From NCBI RefSeq assembly GCF_004770155.1, contig NZ_RQFA01000048.1:120110-184109 (forward strand): a DNA stretch of 64,000 nucleotides. The letters run 5' to 3'. Under the pieces are notes generated by a model that saw nothing but the letters and a program-made list of their open reading frames with translations, ran no database searches and was not told the DNA's origin. Made by a program: the position numbers and the translations under genes. Shown here in pieces: positions 56,405 through 64,000 of the stretch. Source of the DNA: Leptospira gomenensis. Lineage in GTDB: Bacteria > Spirochaetota > Leptospiria > Leptospirales > Leptospiraceae. Positions within the stretch are counted from its first letter, which is position 1. Every line of letters starts with the position of its first letter.

Positions 56405-57307
56405 TTGATTCGCTATATACCTGCATTCATCTTCGTTTACTTGTTCTATCTTCCGTTTAAGATTCTTCCTTATCGAGTTTGTCTTTTGTACGGACGAATG
56501 CTCGTCGTCCTTTTGTATCCGTTGGCGAGAAAACACAGAAAAATCGCGTATGAAAATATCTCGTACGCATTCCCGGATTATACCGATTCCCAAAAGAAGG
56601 AATTGGTTTGGAAAAGTGTTCTTCACATCGGAAATCTTTTAGCGGGAACCTTATACGCTCCTCGTATCGATCAAAAGTGGATGGAACGTTATCTCGTTTA
56701 CGACGCGGAATCCCTCGCTTTGGAAAAGAAAACCAACGAAGAAGGAGTCGGAGTCGTTTTGATTTCGGGACATTTCGGAACCTGGGAAATTCTCGTTCAA
56801 TTTATGGGAATGAGGATGAAAGGCGGAGGGATTTATAAGAAAGTAAGAAATCCTCTCGTAGACAAACTCATATACAAACTCAGATCCCAAAACGGAATCA
56901 AATTGGTTTCTACGGAGGAATCCGGTCAAGTTACGAAGATGTTGAAACAAGGATACTGGATCGGTTTCGGTTCGGATCAAAACGCGGGCAAGGCGGGAAT
57001 TTTCGTGAACTTCTTCAACCGCCCGGCATCCACATACCAGGGCCCTGCTCTGATGGCGTATCTAACGGGGGCGAAGATGCTTTTGTATTCAGTGCTTTGC
57101 GGGGAAAAGGGAAAGGTTCTCGTTCGAGTCAAAGATTTGGGATTTGTGGATAAAAAAGCGTTTGTAGATCGGGAAGCCGCCGTCCGTCATTATACGGAAG
57201 TTTGGACCAAGGCTTTGGAAGAGGAAGTGAAATTGTTTCCGGAACAATACTTTTGGGTTCATAGAAGATGGAGAACCAAACCGGGGGATTTTCCCGGTCA
57301 AGTTTAA
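56405..57307 (+). CDS. LpxL/HtrB-type lysophospholipid (lipid A late) acyltransferase
   Basis: 300 residues. N-terminal TM segment (residues 5-40), then motif I SGHFGTWE (His-x4-Glu), [23 protein letters not shown] (motif III), and C-terminal [13 protein letters not shown], a signature of LpxL/LpxM. It adds secondary acyl chains to lipid A. TTG start with a poor ribosome site. Leptospira have several LpxL-like enzymes; this cannot be assigned to one step. Divergent from queE. Confidence 0.9.
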   Translation: MIRYIPAFIFVYLFYLPFKILPYRVCLLYGRMLVVLLYPLARKHRKIAYENISYAFPDYTDSQKKELVWKSVLHIGNLLAGTLYAPRIDQKWMERYLVYDAESLALEKKTNEEGVGVVLISGHFGTWEILVQFMGMRMKGGGIYKKVRNPLVDKLIYKLRSQNGIKLVSTEESGQVTKMLKQGYWIGFGSDQNAGKAGIFVNFFNRPASTYQGPALMAYLTGAKMLLYSVLCGEKGKVLVRVKDLGFVDKKAFVDREAAVRHYTEVWTKALEEEVKLFPEQYFWVHRRWRTKPGDFPGQV

Positions 57308-57466
57308 ACGAAAGTCCGCAGAGGTCCGCGTTTCGTTTCCGACTCGCAGACATACGTTTCATAGTACCGCCCCGAAAAACCCGATACGGATCTCAATTCG
57401 AATATCGTAATACTCTAATACACCATCCTGCCCCGACGAAACGAAATCGATCGGGGATAATGACGT

Positions 57467-58003
57467 TCACTTTTTCGGGAAAGTCTTTTTATAAAACTCC
57501 AAGGCATCCGAAACGATTCTTCTTGCGAGTTCGGCATTTTGGAATTCTTCGATAACGACCGTCTTGTTTTCCAGTTTTTTATAGTCTTCGAAAAAATGTT
57601 TGAGTTCGAGAGTGAAATGGGGCGGAAGTTCCGAGATATCGTTGATGTGATTTACGGACATATCGTTTGCCGCAACCGCGATGATTTTATCGTCCTCTTC
57701 TCCCGAGTCCAACATTCTCATCACTCCGATGACTTTGGCCTTTACGAGACACAAGGGTTCCAATTCCACCTGCGACAAAACCAGAATATCCAGAGGATCG
57801 TGATCTCCGCAATACGACTGCGGAATAAATCCGTAATTCGCCGGATAATAAAAGGAGGAATAAAGGACCCGATCGAGTTTTAAGATTCCGTATTCCTTAT
57901 CGACTTCGTATTTGGCGCGACTACCGCGTTTGATTTCGATCACGCCGTTTACGAATTCCGGAAGTTCTTCTCCGGGGGAAATATCATGCCAAGGATGTAC
58001 CAT
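57467..58003 (-). CDS. ppa: Inorganic pyrophosphatase, family I
   Basis: 178 residues. Active-site residues are all in place: [35 protein letters not shown] (metal-binding Asp cluster) and the late EEDDKIIAV. Hydrolyses PPi in the cytoplasm, pulling biosynthetic reactions forward. Single gene, convergent with lpxL. Confidence 0.96.
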   Translation of the reverse strand: MVHPWHDISPGEELPEFVNGVIEIKRGSRAKYEVDKEYGILKLDRVLYSSFYYPANYGFIPQSYCGDHDPLDILVLSQVELEPLCLVKAKVIGVMRMLDSGEEDDKIIAVAANDMSVNHINDISELPPHFTLELKHFFEDYKKLENKTVVIEEFQNAELARRIVSDALEFYKKTFPKK

Positions 58004-58151
58004 ATCGGAATGCTAACCGACGGTCTTGCGGAAAAGCAAGTTGAAAAAGAAAGTTTCAAACGTTCCGATGTTTTCTTTCAAGAAAGAAACGAAAGGAGAG
58101 ACGTTCCCGATCGAACAACGTGTCGCGTCTTCGGAAGTACGAAAAAAAAAA

Positions 58152-59483
58152 TCACGCTTTCGGTTTCCAACTCCACGTAAGCGCGAGCAAAAACAAAGCC
58201 AAACACGTCGCGCCGACGATCGGATACAAGGATTGTTCCCAACGAAATCCGGGTTGTTTACTCATCCAACCCACCGCTTTGGAAAGCGAAGTTCGTCCTA
58301 AATATCCGAATAAACCGATAAAACCCGCCGCAGTTCCGACCGCTTTTTTGGAAGTAAAATCGAGACCGGCCACCCCTAACAGCATTACGGGAGGATAGAT
58401 AAAAAATCCGATGATCCCGAACAAAGTCAAATCCAACCAAAGATGACCGGGCGGCGTAAAAAACAAGGCGATCAACGCCGACAAAATGGGAAGCATACAA
58501 AAAAAACTGACCATTCCACGTTTACCTCCCAGCTTATCAGAACCCCAACCGACCAAAAGAGTCGATCCGATTCCGGCAAACTCGTAAATCAGAGTACTGA
58601 CCCCTCCTTTTTCCAAGGTGGCTCCTTTGGCGAATTTAAGATAAGTCGGTCCTATGTCTGTCAGGCTGTAACGTACGACGTAGACGAAGAAGTTGGCCAA
58701 TGCGAAGGTCCATATATAATAGTTTTTGAATATATGATCGACGAAAATTTCCCGCATCGAAAGTTCCCTTTCCTGTTCGGTTTCGTCGATACGAAGGTTT
58801 TTTTCCGGATCTTTTATATATTCCTCGATAGGAGGAAGTCCAACGGATTGGGGGGTATCCACCAGACGGAAAAGGAGATAAACCGCGGTGATGACTGCGA
58901 TCGAAGCAGGAATATAAAACGCGTTTCTCCAACCCCACCAAGACGCGCTATATGCGGCCACCAAACCGACCAAACCTCCGCCCACGTTGTGGGCTATATT
59001 CCAAATAGCGAATTTAGAACCGCGCTCCGCAACTCCGAACCAATGTCCCAAGGACCTTCCGCAAGGAGGCCAACCCATACCCTGAACCAAACCGTTCAGA
59101 GCCCAGAGATAAAAATGAACGTCGTAATCGTTCGAAGCCCCGAAAGCGAAGTTGCAGAAGGCGGTCAGAATAAGCCCCAAAGGCATGAAATATTTGGGAT
59201 TACTTCTATCGGATAAGGCGCCCATCAGGAATTTTCCGAGACCGTAAGTGATGGCGGTCACCGCCAGAATGTTCGTAACCTGTTCCTGGCTATAACGGAG
59301 AGCCTCTCCCATTTCCTTGGAAACGACGGGAAAATTATTTCTTACCAGATAAAAAACCGCGTATCCGAGGAAGGTCGCCTCTAAGATTCTCCAGCGGAAA
59401 CGAGGGTATTGTTCGTTTATTTGGGAAACGGGTAAACGCGGTTTGGAAGGAGCGGGTAAAAATCTGCGCAAAAGCGAAATCAT
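58152..59483 (-). CDS. OPA-family MFS antiporter, GlpT/UhpT type
   Basis: 443 residues, 12 TM helices. GlpT/UhpT hallmarks: YLVRNNFPV after helix 1, [29 protein letters not shown] and [11 protein letters not shown]. These carriers exchange organophosphates for phosphate. Glycerol-3-phosphate is the most likely substrate given the AHNVGGG match and the periplasmic glycerophosphodiesterase at 29.3-30.2 kb, but hexose-phosphate is not excluded. Single gene. Confidence 0.9.
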   Translation of the reverse strand: MISLLRRFLPAPSKPRLPVSQINEQYPRFRWRILEATFLGYAVFYLVRNNFPVVSKEMGEALRYSQEQVTNILAVTAITYGLGKFLMGALSDRSNPKYFMPLGLILTAFCNFAFGASNDYDVHFYLWALNGLVQGMGWPPCGRSLGHWFGVAERGSKFAIWNIAHNVGGGLVGLVAAYSASWWGWRNAFYIPASIAVITAVYLLFRLVDTPQSVGLPPIEEYIKDPEKNLRIDETEQERELSMREIFVDHIFKNYYIWTFALANFFVYVVRYSLTDIGPTYLKFAKGATLEKGGVSTLIYEFAGIGSTLLVGWGSDKLGGKRGMVSFFCMLPILSALIALFFTPPGHLWLDLTLFGIIGFFIYPPVMLLGVAGLDFTSKKAVGTAAGFIGLFGYLGRTSLSKAVGWMSKQPGFRWEQSLYPIVGATCLALFLLALTWSWKPKA

Positions 59484-59638
59484 CGGCCACGATCTTAGAA
59501 AACCCGGCCCTGTTTTACAAGATTAATTTCGTATTCGAGCCGCAACGGCTCTTTAAAAATATCGGTAAATAAATATTTGAAAGATAAAAATTGGATTCCC
59601 GATCCCGAAAACGATGTATCATCTTATCTTCATAAGGT

Positions 59639-61477
59639 ATGCTTTCCGATCGACCAATCTCCGCACCAGCCCGCATTTCTCTGATATATTTTTTATCCGC
59701 ATCTGCATGGATTTTTTTTTCCGATCGATTCATCGGTTTTCTTTCGTTCGATCCTTATATACTTACGACGATGCAGACATACAAAGGATGGGGATTCGTC
59801 GGAACGACCACGCTGCTTCTTTTTTTCGTCCTCAACCGGTATTTCGTACTTCTTAAACGGGAAATGGAGGAACAAAAAAATGCGGAAGCGGCGTTGATCG
59901 AGTCGGAGCGAAGATTCAGGGTCACTCTGGAAAACATAAATCTGATCGGATTAGGTTTGGACGCTTACGGAAACATAACTTTCTGCAACGACTATCTACT
60001 ACATCTCACCGGTTGGACCAGAGAGGAAATCATCGGTAAAAGTTGGTTCGAATATTTTATACTTCCCGAAGAAAAGGAACAGACACGATCCACTTTTAAG
60101 GAAGCCATCGATAAAAAGACGCTTCCTCTTCATTACGAAAATTATCTAAGGACAAAAACCGGAATAAGAAGATTGATCCAATGGGACAACACGTTCCTGC
60201 AGGACTCGGACCAAAACGTAATAGGAACGATCAGCATCGGAACGGATATCACGGACCGTAAACAAGCGGAAACGGATCGTTTGGAATTGGAAAGACGTTT
60301 GTTACACGCGCAGAAGTTGGAAAGTTTAGGGGTTTTAGCGGGAGGAATCGCGCACGATTTTAACAATCTCCTAGGAGGAATATTCGGTTATATAGATCTC
60401 GCGCGGGAAAAAATCGCGACTACGGATCCGGCCGCAAAGTATCTGAGCAAGGCGGTGAACGTATTTAACCGAGCCAAGGATTTGACGCAACAACTCCTAA
60501 CGTTTTCCAAAGGAGGTAAACCGATCCGCAAAACGGGGACCTTGGCTCCGGTATTGAAGGATTGTGTTTTATTCGCGTTGAGCGGTTCGAACGTCTCCTG
60601 TAGTTTCGATATCGAAGAGGATTTGTATCTCTGCGATTTCGACGAAAATCAAATCCACCAAGTCATCGAAAATATAGTCATCAATTCCGTACAATCCATG
60701 CCGTTAGGCGGAACCATCCAAGTAAGCGCGAAAAACGTCTTTCTGAATTCCGAAAATTCGCTTCGTTTAAAGGAAGGAAAATACGTTAAGATTTCGATCA
60801 AAGATTCGGGAATCGGAATTCCGAAAGATCTTTTACCTAGAATTTTCGAACCCTTTTTTACGACCAAACAAAAGGGAACCGGACTCGGTTTGGCGACTTC
60901 CTATTCCATCGTTCAAAAACACGATGGTACGATAGAAGTGGATTCCAAATTGGGAATCGGAAGTACGTTTCATATTTTTCTGCCTGTTTCCAAAAACGAA
61001 ATCCCGTCCTCGAATCCGAACCGAGAAAACGATCACACAGGATTGGGAAAAATACTGATCATGGACGACGAGGAATTCATCCTGGAAATTTTCGCCGATA
61101 TGCTGCGGCAAATGGGTTACGAAACCGTAAACGCCAAAAACGGAAACGAAGCGATCGATCTTTTTCTATCGGCAAAAAATTCCGAAGAACCTTTCGACGC
61201 TCTCATTTTTGATCTGACGATTCCAGGAGGAATGGGCGGAGAAAAAACGATTTCGGAAATCAGAAAATACGACGCCGACGTGATCGCCGTCGCATCCAGC
61301 GGTTATTCCGAAGATCCGGTCATATCCTCTCCGAAAGAATTCGGATTTTCGGCGAGTCTACGAAAACCGTTTCGAAAGAACGACTTAGCGGAACTTTTAG
61401 ACGATCTATTCCGTTTAAGACGGCGGCTAACGAAGGAAGTTTCGGAAAACCCAGACTCGCATCCGAATTTAGGATAA
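59639..61477 (+). CDS. Hybrid sensor histidine kinase (TM-PAS-HisKA-HATPase-receiver)
   Basis: 612 residues. Two TM helices (about 12-36 and 51-70), a PAS domain (about 88-208), HisKA with GIAHDFNNL (phospho-acceptor His239), HATPase with N box VIENIVINS, G1 DSGIGIP and FTTKQKGTGLGL, then a C-terminal receiver (about 470-590) with acidic MDDEE, Asp525 in FDLTIPG, and Lys576. The signal then must pass to an Hpt protein; the stand-alone Hpt at 7.2 kb is one candidate. Divergent from the GlpT-like gene, no regulator adjacent. The ATG has AAGG only 1-2 nt upstream. Confidence 0.93.
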   Translation: MLSDRPISAPARISLIYFLSASAWIFFSDRFIGFLSFDPYILTTMQTYKGWGFVGTTTLLLFFVLNRYFVLLKREMEEQKNAEAALIESERRFRVTLENINLIGLGLDAYGNITFCNDYLLHLTGWTREEIIGKSWFEYFILPEEKEQTRSTFKEAIDKKTLPLHYENYLRTKTGIRRLIQWDNTFLQDSDQNVIGTISIGTDITDRKQAETDRLELERRLLHAQKLESLGVLAGGIAHDFNNLLGGIFGYIDLAREKIATTDPAAKYLSKAVNVFNRAKDLTQQLLTFSKGGKPIRKTGTLAPVLKDCVLFALSGSNVSCSFDIEEDLYLCDFDENQIHQVIENIVINSVQSMPLGGTIQVSAKNVFLNSENSLRLKEGKYVKISIKDSGIGIPKDLLPRIFEPFFTTKQKGTGLGLATSYSIVQKHDGTIEVDSKLGIGSTFHIFLPVSKNEIPSSNPNRENDHTGLGKILIMDDEEFILEIFADMLRQMGYETVNAKNGNEAIDLFLSAKNSEEPFDALIFDLTIPGGMGGEKTISEIRKYDADVIAVASSGYSEDPVISSPKEFGFSASLRKPFRKNDLAELLDDLFRLRRRLTKEVSENPDSHPNLG

Positions 61478-61515
61478 CGTTCGTTTTTCAAGTAATTCAG
61501 ATATTTTGAATATAG

Positions 61516-61590
61516 ACGTCTTTTGTACTTGTAAAATCAGGCCGTTTTAAAAATATCGTCTATACGGCACGTCTCTTCAAGAAAAGACGT
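61516..61590 (+). promoter_or_regulatory. Alternative hairpins in the leader of the DEAD-box helicase gene
   Basis: AAAAGACGT (61582-61590) can pair perfectly with ACGTCTTTT at 61516-61524 (long range), or locally with ACGTCTCTT at 61569-61577 (one mismatch, CAAG loop). Both cannot form at once. The leader runs 250 bp from the previous gene. Confidence 0.45.
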
Positions 61591-61727
61591 AGATTATCTC
61601 TATTCCAACCTTCCTCTCTTTCGTCGTCGCAGACTTTTTGATCTTCCGGATTCGCTATCTTGAAAATTCAAAGTATCAGAGGTTCCCTGGATTACGGGAT
61701 GATTCGATATTTTACAAGGAACATCCA

Positions 61728-63254
61728 ATGAAAAAATTAAAGTTTAACGAATTAAACTTATCCGAAGAAATTCAAAGAGCGATCGCGGACATGGGATTCG
61801 AAGAAGCCTCTCCCATCCAATCCGAAGCGATTCCCATCATTTTAAAAGGCAAGGACATCATCGGCCATGCACAAACGGGCACAGGGAAAACCGCGGCGTT
61901 CGCTATTCCGACGATCGAACTTCTCGAAGCGGATCAAAAGGAATTACAAGCTCTGATCCTTTGCCCGACCCGCGAACTCGTCATCCAAGTCAGCGAACAA
62001 TTCCGCAAACTCATGAAATACAAAGGGAACTTCGAAGTCGTTCCGATTTACGGCGGTCAGGAAATCGACAGGCAACTCCGCGCATTGAGAAAAAATCCGC
62101 AGATCGTAATCGCCACTCCGGGAAGGATGATGGATCATATGCGACGCGGTTCCATCCGATTGGAAGACGTCAAAATCGTGATTTTAGACGAAGCGGATGA
62201 GATGTTGGACATGGGATTTCGGGAGGATATGGAAGTGATTCTCAAAGACACTCCTTCCGATCGTCAAACGATTATGTTTTCGGCAACGATGACGGACGAT
62301 ATCCTGAACATGATGAAACGTTTTCAAAAACATCCGCAGATAATCGACGTCACTCATCAGAAACTAAGCGCCCCAAAAATCGAGCAGATTTACTTCGAAA
62401 TACAGGAGAACGCGAAAGGAGAAGCCCTCGCAAGACTGATCGAACACAGAAACATAAAACTTGCATTAGTATTTTGTAATACAAAAGCGCAAGTGGACAC
62501 GCTCGTCGAACTTTTAAAGTCGAGAGGTTACTTCGCGGAAGGATTACACGGCGATCTGAATCAAAAACAAAGAGACAAAGTGATGAACGGCTTCCGAAAC
62601 GGAAGCGTAGAAATCCTAGTGGCGACCGACGTTGCGGGAAGGGGAATCGACGTAAACAACGTGGAAGCCGTTTTTAATTACGATCTTCCTAGGGACGGAG
62701 AGGATTACGTCCATAGGATCGGAAGAACGGGAAGAGCCGGTAAAAAGGGAATCGCGTTCTCCTTTATCGTCGGCAAACAGATCTATAATCTCAAAAAAAT
62801 AGAACGCATCAACGGAATCAAAATCGAACCGGGTAAAATACCTACGTTAGACGATCTCGAAGAAACAAAAATCAGCTCTTATACCTCCAAAGTCAGGGGA
62901 ATCGTAGACGCGGGACATTTGGGAAAATACGTGAATCAAGTGGAACGATTGATGGGAGAGGATTACACCGCGCTCGACATAGCCGCCGCACTGTTTAAAC
63001 TTACGATCCATAAGGAAAGCGTGTCTTTCGACGAATCGATGAAATTCGAATCCGATTTTAAATACGAGGAACACAAATCTTCCAGAAAGTCCGGCGGCGG
63101 ATTTAGAAACGGAAATTTCTCCGGTAAATCGAAAGGACATAGAGGCGGTGGCGGCGGAAATTCCCGTTCTTCGGGACCCAAGTTCGACAAAAAGAACGGC
63201 GGCCGTGATAAAAAATCCCCCGGCGGATTTGCGCCCAAACGAAAGAAAAAATAA
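61728..63254 (+). CDS. DEAD-box RNA helicase
   Basis: 508 residues from the ATG at 61728, which has AAGGA 7 nt upstream; an earlier start would add 30 residues lacking conservation. All motifs are present: Q motif SPIQSEAIP, AQTGTGKTAAF, DEADEMLDMGF, SATMTDD, FCNTKAQVD, ATDVAGRGIDV and HRIGRTGRAGKKG. The C-terminal ~55 residues are Gly/Lys/Arg-rich (GGFRNGNFSGKSKGHRGGGG) with no clear DbpA domain. CsdA/RhlE-like; probably helps ribosome assembly or mRNA unwinding in the cold. Long leader with alternative hairpins. Confidence 0.94.
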   Translation: MKKLKFNELNLSEEIQRAIADMGFEEASPIQSEAIPIILKGKDIIGHAQTGTGKTAAFAIPTIELLEADQKELQALILCPTRELVIQVSEQFRKLMKYKGNFEVVPIYGGQEIDRQLRALRKNPQIVIATPGRMMDHMRRGSIRLEDVKIVILDEADEMLDMGFREDMEVILKDTPSDRQTIMFSATMTDDILNMMKRFQKHPQIIDVTHQKLSAPKIEQIYFEIQENAKGEALARLIEHRNIKLALVFCNTKAQVDTLVELLKSRGYFAEGLHGDLNQKQRDKVMNGFRNGSVEILVATDVAGRGIDVNNVEAVFNYDLPRDGEDYVHRIGRTGRAGKKGIAFSFIVGKQIYNLKKIERINGIKIEPGKIPTLDDLEETKISSYTSKVRGIVDAGHLGKYVNQVERLMGEDYTALDIAAALFKLTIHKESVSFDESMKFESDFKYEEHKSSRKSGGGFRNGNFSGKSKGHRGGGGGNSRSSGPKFDKKNGGRDKKSPGGFAPKRKKK

Positions 63255-63367
63255 ATTTCCGCCGTTTGAAAGCGGGATAAGGATATAAAATTCTATTTCC
63301 CGCATTCGAATTTCTGCCGATCATTAAAACGAAATTCCATCCTTCCGTTTGAAGGGAGGATCGACCT

Positions 63368-63937
63368 ATGACCGCATTTCCTTTTTTTATACGTAAACGA
63401 GCGTTGTTGTTTCCGATCCTGTTCGTGATATCGGGATCTTTTTCGATATTCTCCCAGGAAACGAACGACTCGTCCTTAAACACAAGGATGGTTCCCTTTT
63501 GGAAAGGAGAAGTGGAAGCCGTGTATCGCGGAAAAGGAAAAGTTAAAATCCGGATACGAAGAGGTTCCGTTTTTTACGAAAAAGAGGAAGAGGAAATCAA
63601 GGCGATTTTGGAAAGAAAACCTTCCTACTCGGTTTTACAAACCGATCCCGAGAAAGAGATAGGTTCTTTTTTTATACGCAGAATTTCCATTTCATACCAG
63701 CCGACAACTCGCGGGAAAAAAGCCTCTGAAATAGAACTCTTCGGTACGTTCGCCGCCAAAGAAGGAATTCCCGAAAGACTTTTAACCGCCGGAGACGAAA
63801 ACCATTTCCTTTCCGTCCTTAGGATGTCGAAGTTGTTTTGCGGGTCGCGTTCTTCTTCGTTCTTCCGAAAAGAAGGCTCCCGGTTCCACATACGCGGTTT
63901 CCGCTTTGTAGTCTTGGATATAAGTTCCGGCGGTTAA
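63368..63937 (+). pseudogene. Secreted protein gene disrupted by an inverted repeat (SUMF1-like continuation on the opposite strand)
   Basis: Signal peptide at residues ~10-30 (LLFPILFVISGSFSIFS), then a basic domain (KGKVKIRIRRGSVF) and the segment ending IPERLLTAG at 63793. That is coding texture. From 63794 the frame is antisense in character (FCGSRSSSFFRK) and stops at 63937. The genuine continuation, TAGTYIQDYKAETAYVEP through DGKEMVFV, lies on the minus strand between the repeat arms. DGKEMVFV with SGG next resembles the start of a formylglycine-generating (SUMF1) domain, usually MVLVPGG. So the intact protein was probably a secreted SUMF1-type protein. Confidence 0.65.
63719..63793 (+). 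repeat. Left arm of perfect inverted repeat
   Basis: This 75-bp sequence, from AAAGCCTC to CCGCCGGA, is identical to the reverse complement of 63926-64000. Homology ends exactly after CCGCCGGA on this side; on the other it is cut by the window end, so the repeat may be longer. The spacer is 132 bp (63794-63925). Confidence 0.97.
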
Positions 63938-64000
63938 AAGTCTTTCGGGAATTCCTTCTTTGGCGGCGAACGTACCGAAGAGTTCTATTTCAGAGGCTTT
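63782..64000 (-). CDS. Partial second copy of the disrupted gene on the minus strand
   Basis: Open frame entering from beyond the window: 72 codons reading KASEIELFGTFAAKEGI, LLTAGTYIQDYKAETAYV, EPGAFFSEERRRTRPAK, DGKEMVFVSGG and then TAA (63782-63784). It shares its first 25 residues with the plus-strand gene. The next ~44 look like the natural continuation of the protein. The last SGG and stop come from the repeat arm, so the frame is broken at the fold-back junction near 63793. Confidence 0.6.
   Translation of the reverse strand, partial: KASEIELFGTFAAKEGIPERLLTAGTYIQDYKAETAYVEPGAFFSEERRRTRPAKQLRHPKDGKEMVFVSGG
63926..64000 (-). repeat. Right arm of perfect inverted repeat (truncated by window end)
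   Basis: Reverse complement of 63719-63793 with no mismatch. On the minus strand it encodes ASEIELFGTFAAKEGIPERL, the same peptide as the left arm on the plus strand. Confidence 0.97.

Noticed and set aside
58018..58151. Small plus-strand frames between ppa and the GlpT-like gene
   Set aside because: Short, Lys/Arg-rich and running antisense into the transporter gene; no support.

Overview
The window is a piece of a Leptospira chromosome, most likely from one of the higher-GC species (by eye the base composition is in the mid-40s percent GC; not counted). Four things point there: a near-certain FcpA flagellar-coiling protein, a 5S rRNA gene standing alone outside any rRNA operon, many secreted proteins with loose spirochaete lipoboxes, and an LpxA of the Leptospira length and motif pattern. 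No prophage, transposase, CRISPR array or tRNA gene was seen, so most of the window is core genome.

Layout. 1-3.7 kb: end of a metallophosphoesterase, a nucleotidyltransferase, a zinc-ribbon membrane protein and recG, all overlapping or nearly touching. 3.8-8.4 kb: a small lipoprotein, a VanY-type peptidase, galE-lpxA (envelope sugar and lipid A), an Hpt phosphotransfer protein and two tandem Cys-rich secreted paralogues. 8.5-11.8 kb (minus strand): a DnaC-like ATPase, folK, panB and a DAHP synthase, a run of linked cofactor and aromatic biosynthesis genes. 12.1-13 kb: fcpA with its own terminator. 13.4-18.3 kb: a small membrane protein, an AlkC-type repair protein, a prenyl synthase-tlyA-membrane protein operon and a quinone-reductase-like enzyme. 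18.6-23.5 kb: a thioesterase-like protein, a divergent MarR regulator/membrane protein pair sharing two palindromic operators, an old yellow enzyme and a lipoprotein. 23.6-32.1 kb: an HtrA-like lipoprotein protease, a membrane-embedded LuxR-type regulator with a neighbouring seven-TM protein, DUF4846, DUF819, a glycerophosphodiesterase, a GFA protein, an AraC regulator and a small lipoprotein.

32.5-37 kb is the complete glycine cleavage operon gcvT-gcvH-gcvP. After it come a decayed DUF3147 gene, ppnP, a membrane protein started by TTG, and the lone 5S rRNA. 39.8-48.8 kb carries an acyltransferase-cytochrome c pair, a GT51 glycosyltransferase-RibD-like-BFD operon, an MFS permease, a periplasmic protein, an ATP-grasp-like protein, an orphan cytochrome oxidase subunit IV, a lipoprotein and a gamma-carbonic anhydrase. 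48.8-49.9 kb is a clear pseudogene with an in-frame stop and a frameshift. 50.1-56.2 kb is queE-SNF2 helicase-pheT. The end holds an LpxL-type acyltransferase, inorganic pyrophosphatase, a GlpT-type antiporter, a hybrid histidine kinase, a DEAD-box RNA helicase and a secreted protein.

The most striking structure is at the very end. The last gene is interrupted by a perfect inverted repeat of at least 75 bp, cut by the window edge. The 132 bp between the arms reads as the continuation of the same gene but on the opposite strand. This is a fold-back rearrangement, an invertible segment, or an assembly artefact. Other points worth checking are a QueE with an expanded radical-SAM cysteine motif, the twin MarR palindromes 42 bp apart, mutually exclusive hairpins in the RNA helicase leader, and several decaying genes.
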